Positions 44,421 to 53,559 of a stretch of 64,000 nucleotides of DNA are shown here, in pieces (within the stretch, counting starts at the first letter, position 1; every line of letters starts with the position of its first letter). Position numbers and translations under genes: made by a program. This DNA is from Candidatus Bipolaricaulota bacterium (lineage in GTDB: Bacteria; Bipolaricaulota; Bipolaricaulia; RBG-16-55-9; DRXL01): contig JANXCC010000003.1 of assembly GCA_025060395.1 (NCBI GenBank), positions 116,321 through 180,320 on the forward strand, read 5' to 3'. The notes under the pieces were generated by a model that worked only from the letters and a program-made list of their open reading frames with translations, did no database searches and had not been told where the DNA came from.

Positions 44421-45086
44421 TCAAGATTTGCGCACCGCCACTACATACGTGACTAATCCTAGCGTATCGTCGAGCGTAACGTCCTGAGAGAGATTTCTTC
44501 GGCACCACTGGGCCATATCTTCAGGCGCGACAGTGAAATCTGAAGGCTCTTGTCGGCGCCCCGGCGCCAGGTGCGTAAAGACCAAGCCCTCCCGGGCTAC
44601 GCGAAAGAGCTCCCGCAAGAGCGTGCTCATGTACCCAAACGGGTCGTCGCTGATAGGATACCCTAAGACGCTTAGCAAAAAGACGACGTCGAACTCGCCC
44701 GCAGCAAAGGGCTGCGTCAGCACGTCCCGACGCTCAAAGTACGGCCCAAATCGCTTGATCGCTCCAGCGACCATCTTCTCGCTCAAGTCTACCCCCCAGT
44801 ACGAGCGATAGCGTATGCCCTGGGCGTCTAAATATTTTTTCAGATACCCTAACCCGCAGCCGACGTCTAAGATCGTTCGATCCGTCAGAGCGAATTTCTC
44901 GACAGCGTGCCGAAAGATCTTCTGCTGGACTTCTTCGCTAGTGTACTCCAAGACAGCCATGTCGTCGCCCGCCAAAATAATATTTCGAGCGTCAAAGAAT
45001 GCCGCGTACTCGTAGTGATCGCGAAAGCGTTTCGGTTTATACGACGCCATGCGCCGCCGTATACGATTCCAGAGCTTCGCGAGCAT
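44421..45086 (-). CDS. SAM-dependent methyltransferase
   Basis: 221 residues with SAM motif [16 protein letters not shown], motif [12 protein letters not shown] and a later [12 protein letters not shown] region. It has the class I fold of small-molecule or quinone-type methyltransferases, without a recognised substrate domain. It ends 16 bp before aspS and is transcribed in the same direction. Confidence 0.85.
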   Translation of the reverse strand: MLAKLWNRIRRRMASYKPKRFRDHYEYAAFFDARNIILAGDDMAVLEYTSEEVQQKIFRHAVEKFALTDRTILDVGCGLGYLKKYLDAQGIRYRSYWGVDLSEKMVAGAIKRFGPYFERRDVLTQPFAAGEFDVVFLLSVLGYPISDDPFGYMSTLLRELFRVAREGLVFTHLAPGRRQEPSDFTVAPEDMAQWCRRNLSQDVTLDDTLGLVTYVVAVRKS

Positions 45087-45101
45087 AGAGTGATTATATC
45101 G

Positions 45102-46259
45102 CTATTGGCACTTCTGAGCTATCTCCGTAGCTGATGCTTGATTGAGCGCGCCAAAGTCTGTGCCGTTGTCACTAACCCGTGTCTCGCGGCACTCTCTGAT
45201 ATTCTGGGCACCCAGGGCCCACAGCCCATAATTGCGATTGTTTCTGATCTCCACGCGGGTGAGCCAGACTGTAATGTCACTATGAGCGATCTCCACGCCG
45301 GTGCTGCCGTTGCCCTCTAAGAGAACGTTGCGCAGTGTCAGCTCGATCTTGCCCTCGGCGTCTACACCGTCGTCGCGGAAGTTACGCACCGTGAGATTCT
45401 CTAGAAAGACCTTGCTCTGGCCACGCACGGTGATCCCGTCGACGTCCCCTAAGCCTGTGCCATCGAGAATGACCTCGTCACGATTAGCTCCACGAATTCG
45501 TATGTTTTTGTCGCGGATCGTGAGCTGTTCTCGATAAATCCCCGGCGCAACGAAGATTACTCCTTCCCCAATGAGCAAGCCTGTCGGAACGTGCTCATTG
45601 GCGTCACCCAAGCCATTGAGCCCCATCCCCTCCCCCCACGCGTCAATCGCCGCTTGAATAGTAGGAAAATCGTCAGGGATACGCGAGCCGTTACGGTTTC
45701 CTTCGCCAGAGAGCTGCGACATGCTATCGGCGCGGATGCCGTAGCCCTTATTGCCCCCAATCGTGTTGTGCGAGAGCCGCACGTGGGAAGATTCGATGGC
45801 AATACCATCGCGAGCGTTTCCCGTAACCGTGTTCTCAATCAGCGAGATCTCTTGACTGCGAATGGCTGCAATCCCAGCGTCTTGGCTGTGAGAGATCGTA
45901 CTCTTGCTGATGATGACCCTGCGGCTCCCTTCGATGCGTATCCCTCCACGCACTGCTAGCGCGGTGATCGAGACGTTCTCGGTATTCGTGATCGCAATGT
46001 GCCCCTCAAGCACGACGTCTCCTGATCCCATGATCTTGAGAGGCTTTGCAATCTCGATATTCTCTTGGTACGTGCCGGCTTGGATCTGCAGCGTGCTTCC
46101 GGCCCGTGCGGCGTCAATAGCGTGTTGAATCCGCGCAAACGCGCACCCCGACGGACAGACTGCCAGCGTCTGCGGCGAGACGAATAATGCCCAAATCGCT
46201 ACCCCCACACCGACCACCGCTATAGTCCCAATCCCAACCAGTATCCAGCGACGAGACAT
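45102..46259 (-). CDS. Membrane-anchored protein with two tandem beta-helix (NosD-like) domains
   Basis: 385 residues from ATG 46259. One N-terminal helix (about 6-26) anchors or exports it. Two beta-helix units follow, each opening with the same pattern. The first is ARIQHAIDAARAGSTLQIQAGTYQENIEI (starting near residue 40). The second is TIQAAIDAWGEG with VAPGIYREQLTI. This looks like an internal duplication of a pectate-lyase-like domain that probably binds sugars or surfaces. No catalytic residues are evident. The longer open frame to 46520 is rejected because it lies inside the aldehyde dehydrogenase gene. Confidence 0.8.
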   Translation of the reverse strand: MSRRWILVGIGTIAVVGVGVAIWALFVSPQTLAVCPSGCAFARIQHAIDAARAGSTLQIQAGTYQENIEIAKPLKIMGSGDVVLEGHIAITNTENVSITALAVRGGIRIEGSRRVIISKSTISHSQDAGIAAIRSQEISLIENTVTGNARDGIAIESSHVRLSHNTIGGNKGYGIRADSMSQLSGEGNRNGSRIPDDFPTIQAAIDAWGEGMGLNGLGDANEHVPTGLLIGEGVIFVAPGIYREQLTIRDKNIRIRGANRDEVILDGTGLGDVDGITVRGQSKVFLENLTVRNFRDDGVDAEGKIELTLRNVLLEGNGSTGVEIAHSDITVWLTRVEIRNNRNYGLWALGAQNIRECRETRVSDNGTDFGALNQASATEIAQKCQ

Positions 46260-46270
46260 AGGCAGCTCTC

Positions 46271-47791
46271 TTACCTCCGTGCCGAGAATTTTTCGCGCAG
46301 ACCTCGACGATACAACAATCGAATCGCCTTGGCAACCCAGCGTGCGACTCGTTCGCTGTACGGGTACCAGAAGAGCTCGCGTTTCAGCCCAAATCTGTCT
46401 ACTACGATTGTCTGCGGCCATGTGAACTGTCGCAAGCCCCACTCCCCATGACGACGGCCAAGTCCGCTCTGCTTGGCCCCACCGTAGGGCGCCTCGAGAA
46501 TCGCAAAGTTCGTGATGCAATCGTTCACACAGACGTTGCCCGCTTCGAGGTGTCGCGCCAAGCGCAGCCCTAGGGCCTTGTCTTTCGTAAAGATGCTTGC
46601 AGCAAGCCCGTAGATCGAATCGTTCGCCAGCTGCAAAGCCTCTTCAACAGAATTGACTTTCATAATGGGGATGACCGGCCCAAACGTCTCCTCTCGCATG
46701 ATCTGCATCGAGTGATCGACATTGACTAAGACAGTCGGCTCGAAGAAGAGCCTGTCCTTGCGCTTACCCCCGATGAGAATCTTCGCACCCTTCTCGACGG
46801 CATCGCGCACGTGTCGCTCGACAGTCTCTAACTGCTTGAGCATCGTCAACGGCCCAACGTCAACCTCACCAAAGCGCTTTTCAGACCCTTGGCGCAAAGC
46901 TTTGACCTTCTCGACAACTTTTTGCACAAACTCATCGTAGACCGGTGCTTCGACGTAGACGCGCTCCACCGACATACACATCTGTCCGGCATTGCTCAGC
47001 GCGCCCCAGACACACGCGTTGGCAGCGCGCTCTAGATCTGCGTCTTTGAGGACGATCATGGGGTCTTTGCCGCCCAACTCAAGCAAGACAGGAATCAGTC
47101 GCTGGGCGGCACGCTCCGCGACCTTCTTGCCCGTGGCCACTGACCCAGTAAACGCGACTCCGTCGCAGTGATCGACTAACGCTGCGCCGGTGTCGCCATA
47201 GCCGCAGATCGTCTGCAGGACGTTTTCGGGAAGCCCAACTTCACGAAAGATGCGCTCGACGAGCAGCCCTGTCAAGGGCGTGTACTCCGAGGGTTTCAAG
47301 ATCACAGTATTGCCGGCCATGAGCGCCGGGACGACGTCGCCCATGGTGAGGGTGAACGGGAAATTCCACGGCGAGATCACGCCGACGACACCCAACGGTT
47401 GATAGACGACAAAGACGCGCTTGGTCTTCAACAGATGGGGACTGCGGATCTCGTCTTTAAGATATCTTTCAGAGTTCTTCGCGTAGTATCCGAGCAGATC
47501 ACAGCAATAGAAGACTTCCGCGACGAGGGCTTCGGTGCGGGGTTTGCCTGTTTCGGAGCAGATCGTCTCGATGATTTCGTCCTGATGGTCTATAATCCAA
47601 TCGCGGGCGGCGTAGAGATAGCGAGCCCGATGGGCGACCGAGAGTTGACGCCAGATTTGGAATGCGTGGCGGGCGCGGCTGATGGCTTCGCCGACTTTTT
47701 CTGGTGGCGTGATCGGCACATCGGCGATCTTCTCGCCCGTAGCAGGGTTAAAGACTTCAAGACATCGCTGTGCGCCTGTTGAGATTCCCAT
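46271..47791 (-). CDS. NAD(P)-dependent aldehyde dehydrogenase
   Basis: 506 residues. The catalytic cysteine is C272 in AGQMCMSVERV and the general-base glutamate is in LLELGGKDP. ISPWNFPFTLTM and FTGSVATGKKV belong to the coenzyme-binding region. It oxidises an aldehyde to the acid; substrate is not obvious. A C-terminal extension (LFWYPYSERVARWVAKAIRLL) gives an amphipathic or membrane-associated tail like those of fatty-aldehyde or coniferyl-type dehydrogenases. ATG 47791 has GAGGGG at good spacing, unlike 47806. Confidence 0.93.
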   Translation of the reverse strand: MGISTGAQRCLEVFNPATGEKIADVPITPPEKVGEAISRARHAFQIWRQLSVAHRARYLYAARDWIIDHQDEIIETICSETGKPRTEALVAEVFYCCDLLGYYAKNSERYLKDEIRSPHLLKTKRVFVVYQPLGVVGVISPWNFPFTLTMGDVVPALMAGNTVILKPSEYTPLTGLLVERIFREVGLPENVLQTICGYGDTGAALVDHCDGVAFTGSVATGKKVAERAAQRLIPVLLELGGKDPMIVLKDADLERAANACVWGALSNAGQMCMSVERVYVEAPVYDEFVQKVVEKVKALRQGSEKRFGEVDVGPLTMLKQLETVERHVRDAVEKGAKILIGGKRKDRLFFEPTVLVNVDHSMQIMREETFGPVIPIMKVNSVEEALQLANDSIYGLAASIFTKDKALGLRLARHLEAGNVCVNDCITNFAILEAPYGGAKQSGLGRRHGEWGLRQFTWPQTIVVDRFGLKRELFWYPYSERVARWVAKAIRLLYRRGLREKFSARR

Positions 47792-47883
47792 TGTAATTCC
47801 CCTCATAGTTATTCTACATGCTCTCTAGCGCGAGCGCCAAGATATTTGGTAAGATGTTTATTCAGCCAGCAAAGGAATAAGAA

Positions 47884-48258
47884 ATGCCTGCACGTGATGG
47901 ACTTTTAATGCGCTTCGTGATTCGCTGGGTCGTCTCAACAGCAGCGGTCGCTTTCACAACCTGGCTGCTCAATCCCTATATTCGCATCGAAGGGGCAGAC
48001 TATCTGAGCACAGTTGTTCTTGTCGGCTTGGTGCTGGGGTTGCTCAACGCGCTGCTGCGCCCAATTATTATCTTCTTGACGCTGCCCGCGACCTTGATTA
48101 CGTTCGGGCTGTTTTTGATTGTCATCAACGCGGGGATGCTCTGGCTTACGGATATGATTGTGCCTGCGTTTGCTATAGAAAGCTTTGGCTGGGCGCTCCT
48201 GGGCGCATTGCTCATCAGCATCGTGAGCACGATTCTATACGCGATGCTTAAAGCGTGA
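47884..48258 (+). CDS. Phage holin family 4-like/YvlD membrane protein
   Basis: 124 residues with four hydrophobic helices and the conserved VLGLLNALLRPIIIFLTLPATLITFGLFL segment, matching the YvlD/PF04020-type small membrane protein family. Despite the family name it is a normal chromosomal protein here, with no phage genes nearby. Function is unknown; relatives are tied to membrane stress. Confidence 0.88.
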   Translation: MPARDGLLMRFVIRWVVSTAAVAFTTWLLNPYIRIEGADYLSTVVLVGLVLGLLNALLRPIIIFLTLPATLITFGLFLIVINAGMLWLTDMIVPAFAIESFGWALLGALLISIVSTILYAMLKA

Positions 48259-48269
48259 GTACTTACGCC

Positions 48270-49259
48270 TTACCGTGCCGGCATAGCCCCAAGCAGATAT
48301 TCCCAGACAGGCTTGTAGACCGGCGTGCCATCGGGAAGCAGTATCAAGTTTCGATCTACGACGATGCAGCCGTGATAGTTCCCCGTGGGCGCGTCGAGAT
48401 TCGACGTCAACATATGAGAGTTCTGATACGGCGGCGCTGTCTTGTCCACGTTGACGACTGGCCCGAATCTATCCATGCCGTAGGCCGGCCAGATTTGCGT
48501 CGAGAGAATAGTAAAATTGACCCCCTCGTCGCGTTGGTGCGAGAAGCCATAGAATCGCTCTGGCGGAGTCGCATTGGGCGTGGAGCTGGGCTGGACAATC
48601 CAATTGGCCGGTCTCCCGACGCGCGCGTTATAGTCCATAGCAGCGAACATCACCACGCGCGCGACAGGGTGATACCGCCCGATGATCCCCGCGTGCCCGC
48701 CGCCCTGCGAATGCCCACTAACCACAATAGACGACCATTTGATCGTCAAATCTCCTTCGAGATACTGCCCCCAGCCCTCATCGGGGAATCGCGTGTGCAA
48801 ATAGATCAAAAGCTTGATCAGACGGTTCTCGATGGAGTTGGCACGGGTGATGTTCAGCAAGGGCGTGCGATCGATCCCATCTTTGATCTCTAGGCGCACC
48901 TTGGCATAGCAGTCTAGGTCTGTATTGGCGCCGCCGCAGAGCGTCGGCCCGTTCACGGCTCGGTCGTTGGGGTAGCTCAGACCAATGGCGTGAAAGCCCA
49001 GATCGGCCGCGGTGTTCACAATCTGTTGGCAATTTTGAGGTTTGCCCTTGGTCCCGGGCAAGAAGAGAAAGAGTTGATTTCGAGCGGGCACGGAACGGTT
49101 GAGCACGACGTAGTGCGGGTCTAGATCGGTTGTGATCTCGCTATCGGTCTCTTTGGGCAAGACGAAGCGCGCTTGGCGCTCTTGTGCCGGATAAACAATA
49201 AATAGACAGCTCACGACGATCATCACTAAAGCGGCTACGGCGAGAACTCTGAGGCTCAC
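48270..49259 (-). CDS. Alpha/beta hydrolase-like lipoprotein (BPSS1187-type)
   Basis: 329 residues. The N-terminus (ALVMIVVSC) has a lipobox, so it is probably a lipid-anchored periplasmic protein. The alpha/beta hydrolase nucleophile is S184 in SGHSQGGGHA. FLPGTKGKPQNCQQI resembles the oxyanion region and NSHMLTSN near the C-terminus may supply the histidine. It resembles chlorophyllase-like or BPSS1187 proteins; an esterase role is plausible but the substrate is unknown. It converges with the YvlD-like gene. Confidence 0.75.
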   Translation of the reverse strand: MSLRVLAVAALVMIVVSCLFIVYPAQERQARFVLPKETDSEITTDLDPHYVVLNRSVPARNQLFLFLPGTKGKPQNCQQIVNTAADLGFHAIGLSYPNDRAVNGPTLCGGANTDLDCYAKVRLEIKDGIDRTPLLNITRANSIENRLIKLLIYLHTRFPDEGWGQYLEGDLTIKWSSIVVSGHSQGGGHAGIIGRYHPVARVVMFAAMDYNARVGRPANWIVQPSSTPNATPPERFYGFSHQRDEGVNFTILSTQIWPAYGMDRFGPVVNVDKTAPPYQNSHMLTSNLDAPTGNYHGCIVVDRNLILLPDGTPVYKPVWEYLLGAMPAR

Positions 49260-49286
49260 ACTCGATTCCCCTTTCTGTACTGAGCC

Positions 49287-49874
49287 CTACGAGAGCAACG
49301 CCAAGGCTTTCTTCACTAACTCTTCTGTCGTCGTTGCTCCCATAGCCTTGGCGCGTGCGACCGCACGACGAGCTTCCGTCTCGTTAAAGCCCAACGAGCG
49401 CGTCAGCGCTTTGATGGCTAACTCTTCTTGCGTCGTCGCTGGCGCTACTGACGGTTCGCTATGCAATGGGATCTGCGCTATTTTTTCTTTGAGCTCGACG
49501 ATCAGACGCTCGGCGGTCTTGCGCCCTACGCCTTTCAAGTCTTCGAGCAGATCGCGGCGATTATGCAGAATCGCTTCAGCAAAATATTGCGGCGTCGTTG
49601 CCGAAAGAATCCCCATCGCGACCTTGGGGCCAACCCCGGAGACAGAGATTAATAATTCAAAGAGTTGACGCTCTTCTAGAGTGGCAAAGCCGTAGAGAGC
49701 GAGGTCGTTGGGCGTGTAGTGCAAGTGCGTATAGATTTTGACAGGGCCGGTCTGGCCGCGCAACGCTTCGACCGTCGCTTTCGAGACTATTACGCGATAG
49801 CCGACACCGTTGGCGGCCAGAACCACCGAGTTTTCAGTAAGCTCAACGACCTCGCCCTCAAGGAAGTCGATCAC
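49287..49874 (-). CDS. ruvA: Holliday junction branch-migration protein RuvA
   Basis: 195 residues. The OB-fold N-terminus (MIDFLEGEVVELTENSVVLA), two helix-hairpin-helix motifs (ISVSGVGPKVAMGIL and LKGVGRKTAERLI) and the C-terminal domain that contacts RuvB are all present. It binds four-way junctions. ruvB and ruvC are not adjacent. Its start overlaps the stop of the M16 peptidase gene by ATGA. Confidence 0.95.
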   Translation of the reverse strand: MIDFLEGEVVELTENSVVLAANGVGYRVIVSKATVEALRGQTGPVKIYTHLHYTPNDLALYGFATLEERQLFELLISVSGVGPKVAMGILSATTPQYFAEAILHNRRDLLEDLKGVGRKTAERLIVELKEKIAQIPLHSEPSVAPATTQEELAIKALTRSLGFNETEARRAVARAKAMGATTTEELVKKALALLS

Positions 49875-52024
49875 GGCTTCTCAAACTGCTCGTCCCCGAC
49901 GCCGGTGTTGACTTTAAACTCTAGCACCTCAAAGCTTGCAATGAGCTCTTTGTCCTCTAGAACCTTCTGCACGAATGGGATCCAGAAGCCTTCCACGCGG
50001 CGATAGTCGCTCCAGAGGTTCTCTTCGGCCTTGTCCCCTTCTTTGGAAATCCCCTTGAGCGGGAGGAAGCGCTCTGCATCAAAGTAGATATCAGCAGTCT
50101 GGCCCTTGGGGGTTGTGATCCGCAGGATCTGCGTCTGACGGCCCTCGACGAGATCGGTGCCAACTAATTCAAAGACATAGTCTGGATAGGCAATCGTCCA
50201 CAACAGCAGTAGCGGGTCTTCAAGCTGAATGGCGCTCTCTACTTCCGCGACGACTTGAGCTGACATATCTTGAATGCGTCCCCCTGCTTGGATCCAGCCT
50301 CGCTGACCGTTATAGATATACGTTACCTCACCTCCAGCAAAGGCGATAGTCTGCCGGAGTTTGTTTGGGAGCTTGACCCAGACGTCGCTCTCAATTTTGA
50401 TCTCTCGTCCGCCTTGGAAGAAGCTTCCGCGCACTTTCGTATACGTATCGCGCAGCTGCGCGATTTTGTCAAAGCCCCCTTGGGCCGCGAACGCTTTCTC
50501 CAAAAGTGCCCTCGCTTCGGAAGTGATCTGCGCCTTCCATTCTAATTGAGTCGGCGCCTTTGGAGCGGTCAGCGCCGCGAGAAACTCAGCATACGGTTTA
50601 GCGCGCGCCGTGATCGGCTCAAGCCAATCTACAACGTTAACGTTCTCTACCGAAATCCCCGGAATCACCTCCGTCCGCCCTTCAAGCGTCTTGATGTCGC
50701 TGAGCAAGACGATCACGAGATTCTCTGGATCGAAGCGCTCTTTAATCGCTTGGTTGACTTGCTCCAACGTCACGGAGCGCACGAGCTTGCGCCAGTTCCG
50801 ACTGCGCTCCATGCCAAACCCGAAGAATTCATTGTTGAGCACAGTCGTCGTGAGCCCAGAGAGCGTCTCTAGTCTCAGAATATAGCCGCCAGCGATGTTG
50901 TCTTGAGCGGCTTGCAGCTCTTCTTGAGTGATTCCCTGCTCTTTGAACTTCTTGAACTCGTCTAAGATGAGTTGCAACGTCTCGAAGGCTTGCTCATTGC
51001 GTGTGAAGGTCGAGATTCTGAAATATCCTGGGAAGCTATAGCTGGGGAAGTAGCTGAAGATCGAGTAGGTCTTGCCCGCCTTGGCTCGCACGATCTGTAA
51101 GAGCCGCGACGAGAATGCCCCGCCCCCGAGCACATAGTTCGCTAGCACCGTCGGGATGTAATCGGGATCGGTGACAGCAAGCCCAAAGTGCCCGATCTCA
51201 ATGTGTGTTTGAGTCTGGCCGGGCTTGTGCACGAAGCGCACTTTATAGCCCTGTAGTTTGACGGGTTCGGGCAGGGGCGCGGGGAGAACATCTGCTTTCT
51301 GCCAAGCGCCGAAGGCTTGCTTAATCAAATCGATAACCTCGTCGGCCTTGACGTCCCCAGCGACGGCCAAGATAGAATTATTAGGTCGGTAGTACATTCC
51401 ATGGAAAGTGACCAAGTCATCACGCATGATCGCGTTGAGGCTTTGCTCGCTCATGGCGCGCCCCAGAGGGTGAATCGTGCCAAAGAGCGCAAAATCCAAA
51501 TGTGCCGCTGCTAATGATTCTGGGTCGTCGTAAGTGCCGCGCACGTCAGCTATAAGCTGATTGCGAATGATCCCTATCTCTTTTTCGGGGAAGTTTGGGT
51601 TCTGCACGATATCAGATAAGAGATTCAAGCCGACCTGGAGGTCTTTCTTCAACACGCGGGCTGTCACGTCAGTGCGCTCGATATCGGCCATTGCGCTCAG
51701 AGAGCCCCCCACAAAGTCGATCTCTTCCGAAATCTGTTCGGCGGTTCTATTCGTCGTCCCCTGGCGGAGCATCATCGCGGTGAACGTCGCTAAGCCGGTA
51801 CGGTCCGAAGGCTCATGGATCGCCCCAACGCGCACGCGCAAGGCCAGCTGCACGATGGGCAACGACGGCTGCTCAATCACGAGCACTTTGAGCCCGTTCT
51901 CTAAGGTGACGGTCTTGATAGGGGGGAGTTGAATTGGCTCGACGTTGCTCTGCTGTGCCCAGACAGCTACTGAGCTCAGCAACACTAGCCCAATTAAGAA
52001 CTTAGGAACTTGGAACTCTCTCAT
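49871..52024 (-). CDS. M16-family subunit lacking the zinc motif, with a C-terminal LolA-like domain
   Basis: 717 residues with a signal peptide (about 1-23). The M16 fold occupies the first 430 residues, but the HxxEH site is absent: the equivalent segment reads GLATFTAMMLRQGT. It is therefore the non-catalytic partner of the peptidase encoded upstream, with which it overlaps by ATGA. The last 200 or so residues (from DKIAQLRDTYTKVRGSFFQ) form a beta-rich domain like LolA-type lipoprotein carriers (SDVWVKLPNKLRQTI, VTYIYNGQRGWIQ). It probably acts in the periplasm. Confidence 0.88.
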   Translation of the reverse strand: MREFQVPKFLIGLVLLSSVAVWAQQSNVEPIQLPPIKTVTLENGLKVLVIEQPSLPIVQLALRVRVGAIHEPSDRTGLATFTAMMLRQGTTNRTAEQISEEIDFVGGSLSAMADIERTDVTARVLKKDLQVGLNLLSDIVQNPNFPEKEIGIIRNQLIADVRGTYDDPESLAAAHLDFALFGTIHPLGRAMSEQSLNAIMRDDLVTFHGMYYRPNNSILAVAGDVKADEVIDLIKQAFGAWQKADVLPAPLPEPVKLQGYKVRFVHKPGQTQTHIEIGHFGLAVTDPDYIPTVLANYVLGGGAFSSRLLQIVRAKAGKTYSIFSYFPSYSFPGYFRISTFTRNEQAFETLQLILDEFKKFKEQGITQEELQAAQDNIAGGYILRLETLSGLTTTVLNNEFFGFGMERSRNWRKLVRSVTLEQVNQAIKERFDPENLVIVLLSDIKTLEGRTEVIPGISVENVNVVDWLEPITARAKPYAEFLAALTAPKAPTQLEWKAQITSEARALLEKAFAAQGGFDKIAQLRDTYTKVRGSFFQGGREIKIESDVWVKLPNKLRQTIAFAGGEVTYIYNGQRGWIQAGGRIQDMSAQVVAEVESAIQLEDPLLLLWTIAYPDYVFELVGTDLVEGRQTQILRITTPKGQTADIYFDAERFLPLKGISKEGDKAEENLWSDYRRVEGFWIPFVQKVLEDKELIASFEVLEFKVNTGVGDEQFEKP

Positions 52025-53400
52025 TGCGTGCCTCCTTGAGGCTTAAGTGTTACGATAGTTAAGTTCTCGCGCTTAAAGTATGTCTGTGCCACGCGCTGCA
52101 CGTCCGCAACCGTGATATTGTCATATTTGGTCTTCGCTTTCTCAAACTCTCTATAGTCGCCGTAGATGATCTCGGCTTGGGCGAGCGCATTGGCGACGCT
52201 GGAGATCGAGTCGAGGCTGAAGATATACTGCGCCGTAAGCTGATTCTTCGCTTTCTGAAGCTCTTTTTCGTCAATAGGCTCAGTGACCAAGCGCTCGACC
52301 TCTGCCAGGAGAGCTTCTTTGACTTTCGTCGGATCTTTGTCTGGGGTGAAGAACGCATAGATGAGCATCGTGCCTAAGTCTTTGAAGACCAAGGGAAATC
52401 CGCCAGCGGCGACGCTGATCTGCTGCTCGCGAACCAAGCTCTTATAGAGTCGGGAGCTCTGCCCACGAGAGAGGATGAAGCCAGCGACCTCAAGAATTGG
52501 CTGATCGGGGTGGCCACTGCCTGGGACTCGATATCCTCCGATGATGACGGGTAACTGCACGGCCATCTCCAAGGTCTCCTCGCGCATCTCTGTTTGAGGG
52601 GGCAAGGTGATAGGAGCTGGCGTTGGCAGTGGCGCCTTAGGTATGCCACCAAAGTGCTTTTTCGCCAACGAGAGAGCCTCGTTGGGGCGGACATCCCCAG
52701 CGACGACTAAGACGGCGTTGTTTGGAGCATAGTACGTACGATAGAAACTCTGTAGATCCTCAAGCGTGATCTTGTCCAGATCCTCCATGTAGCCCTCAGG
52801 GCCTTTGGCATAAGGCGTGCCCGCGAACGCGATGTCTCTGAATTTATCAAAAGCTCTGCTCACAGGTTGATTCTCTAAACGTACACGCCACTCTTCCTTG
52901 ACGACCTCGCGTTCCGATTCCAAATGCTCTTGCGTGAGCACAAGATTCTGCATCTGCTCCGCAAAGAGAAAGAAAGCCAGCTCCAGCTTCTCTTTAGGCA
53001 ATCGCGCCCAATAGCCGGTCATATCATCGCCGGTGAAGGCATTGTCTTGACCACCGGCCTGGTCGATGAGCTTAGAGTGCTCTTCAGGGCCGACGTTCCG
53101 AGAGCCCTTGTAGGCCATGTGCTCCATAAGATGAGCCATACCACGTTTGCCCTCGGGTTCGTCTTTGGAGCCAACGCGATATAAGACGTTCACTGAGACA
53201 ACCGGAGCCGTCGTATCTTGATAGACGATGAGCCGTAGCCCATTATCGAGCGTATACGCTGTAATCGAACCGACGACGGTCGAAGGCGGCCTCGTGAGGG
53301 TCCAGACAGCCAGAGCAGCCACAATAACAGCGACAAGGACCACACCGCCGATGATCCATACCCTCATACGCCTGGTTTGGTGGAGCGCTTGTGCTTCCAT
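52021..53400 (-). CDS. M16-family zinc metallopeptidase, catalytic
   Basis: 459 residues. An N-terminal membrane helix (about 13-35) anchors or exports it. The inverted zincin motif HLMEH (H90, E93, H94) and the later glutamate in LESEREVVKEEW form the active site. The C-terminal half carries the family's R/Y substrate-binding loop region (GAPYAKGPEGYM). It pairs with the inactive M16 partner whose gene overlaps its stop, likely as a heterodimer acting on small proteins or peptides in the envelope. Confidence 0.93.
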   Translation of the reverse strand: MEAQALHQTRRMRVWIIGGVVLVAVIVAALAVWTLTRPPSTVVGSITAYTLDNGLRLIVYQDTTAPVVSVNVLYRVGSKDEPEGKRGMAHLMEHMAYKGSRNVGPEEHSKLIDQAGGQDNAFTGDDMTGYWARLPKEKLELAFFLFAEQMQNLVLTQEHLESEREVVKEEWRVRLENQPVSRAFDKFRDIAFAGTPYAKGPEGYMEDLDKITLEDLQSFYRTYYAPNNAVLVVAGDVRPNEALSLAKKHFGGIPKAPLPTPAPITLPPQTEMREETLEMAVQLPVIIGGYRVPGSGHPDQPILEVAGFILSRGQSSRLYKSLVREQQISVAAGGFPLVFKDLGTMLIYAFFTPDKDPTKVKEALLAEVERLVTEPIDEKELQKAKNQLTAQYIFSLDSISSVANALAQAEIIYGDYREFEKAKTKYDNITVADVQRVAQTYFKRENLTIVTLKPQGGTQ

Positions 53401-53501
53401 ACCGTGAAAGAATCGCCTCCTTAATCCTCAGCTTATTCTACGTCATAGAAATACCAGATGCCAGGCCGGGAGCCCCAGCCCAGAAGCAGAGAGCCCCTGT
53501 T

Positions 53502-53530
53502 TTGACAAAGCTTTCTTTGTATATTAATCT
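53502..53530 (+). promoter_or_regulatory. Promoter of corA
   Basis: TTGACA (53502-53507) and TAATCT (53525-53530) are 17 bp apart. The leader of about 25 nt is too short for an M-box riboswitch. Confidence 0.6.
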
Positions 53531-53559
53531 GAGCGACACGTACGACGGAGGTGAGACCC

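Noticed and set aside
46260..46520. N-terminal extension of the double beta-helix gene
   Set aside because: It overlaps the 3' part of the aldehyde dehydrogenase gene and would bury the export helix.
47884..48258. Prophage remnant suggested by the 'holin' family name
   Set aside because: The protein belongs to a widespread chromosomal membrane family and no phage genes are nearby.
48255..48893. Plus-strand open frame of 212 codons after the YvlD-like gene
   Set aside because: It is antisense to the hydrolase with a clear GHSQGG nucleophile motif, and is rich in Arg/His as shadow frames are.
53531..53559. Mg2+-sensing riboswitch before corA
   Set aside because: The leader is only about 25 nt, too short for an M-box or similar structure.
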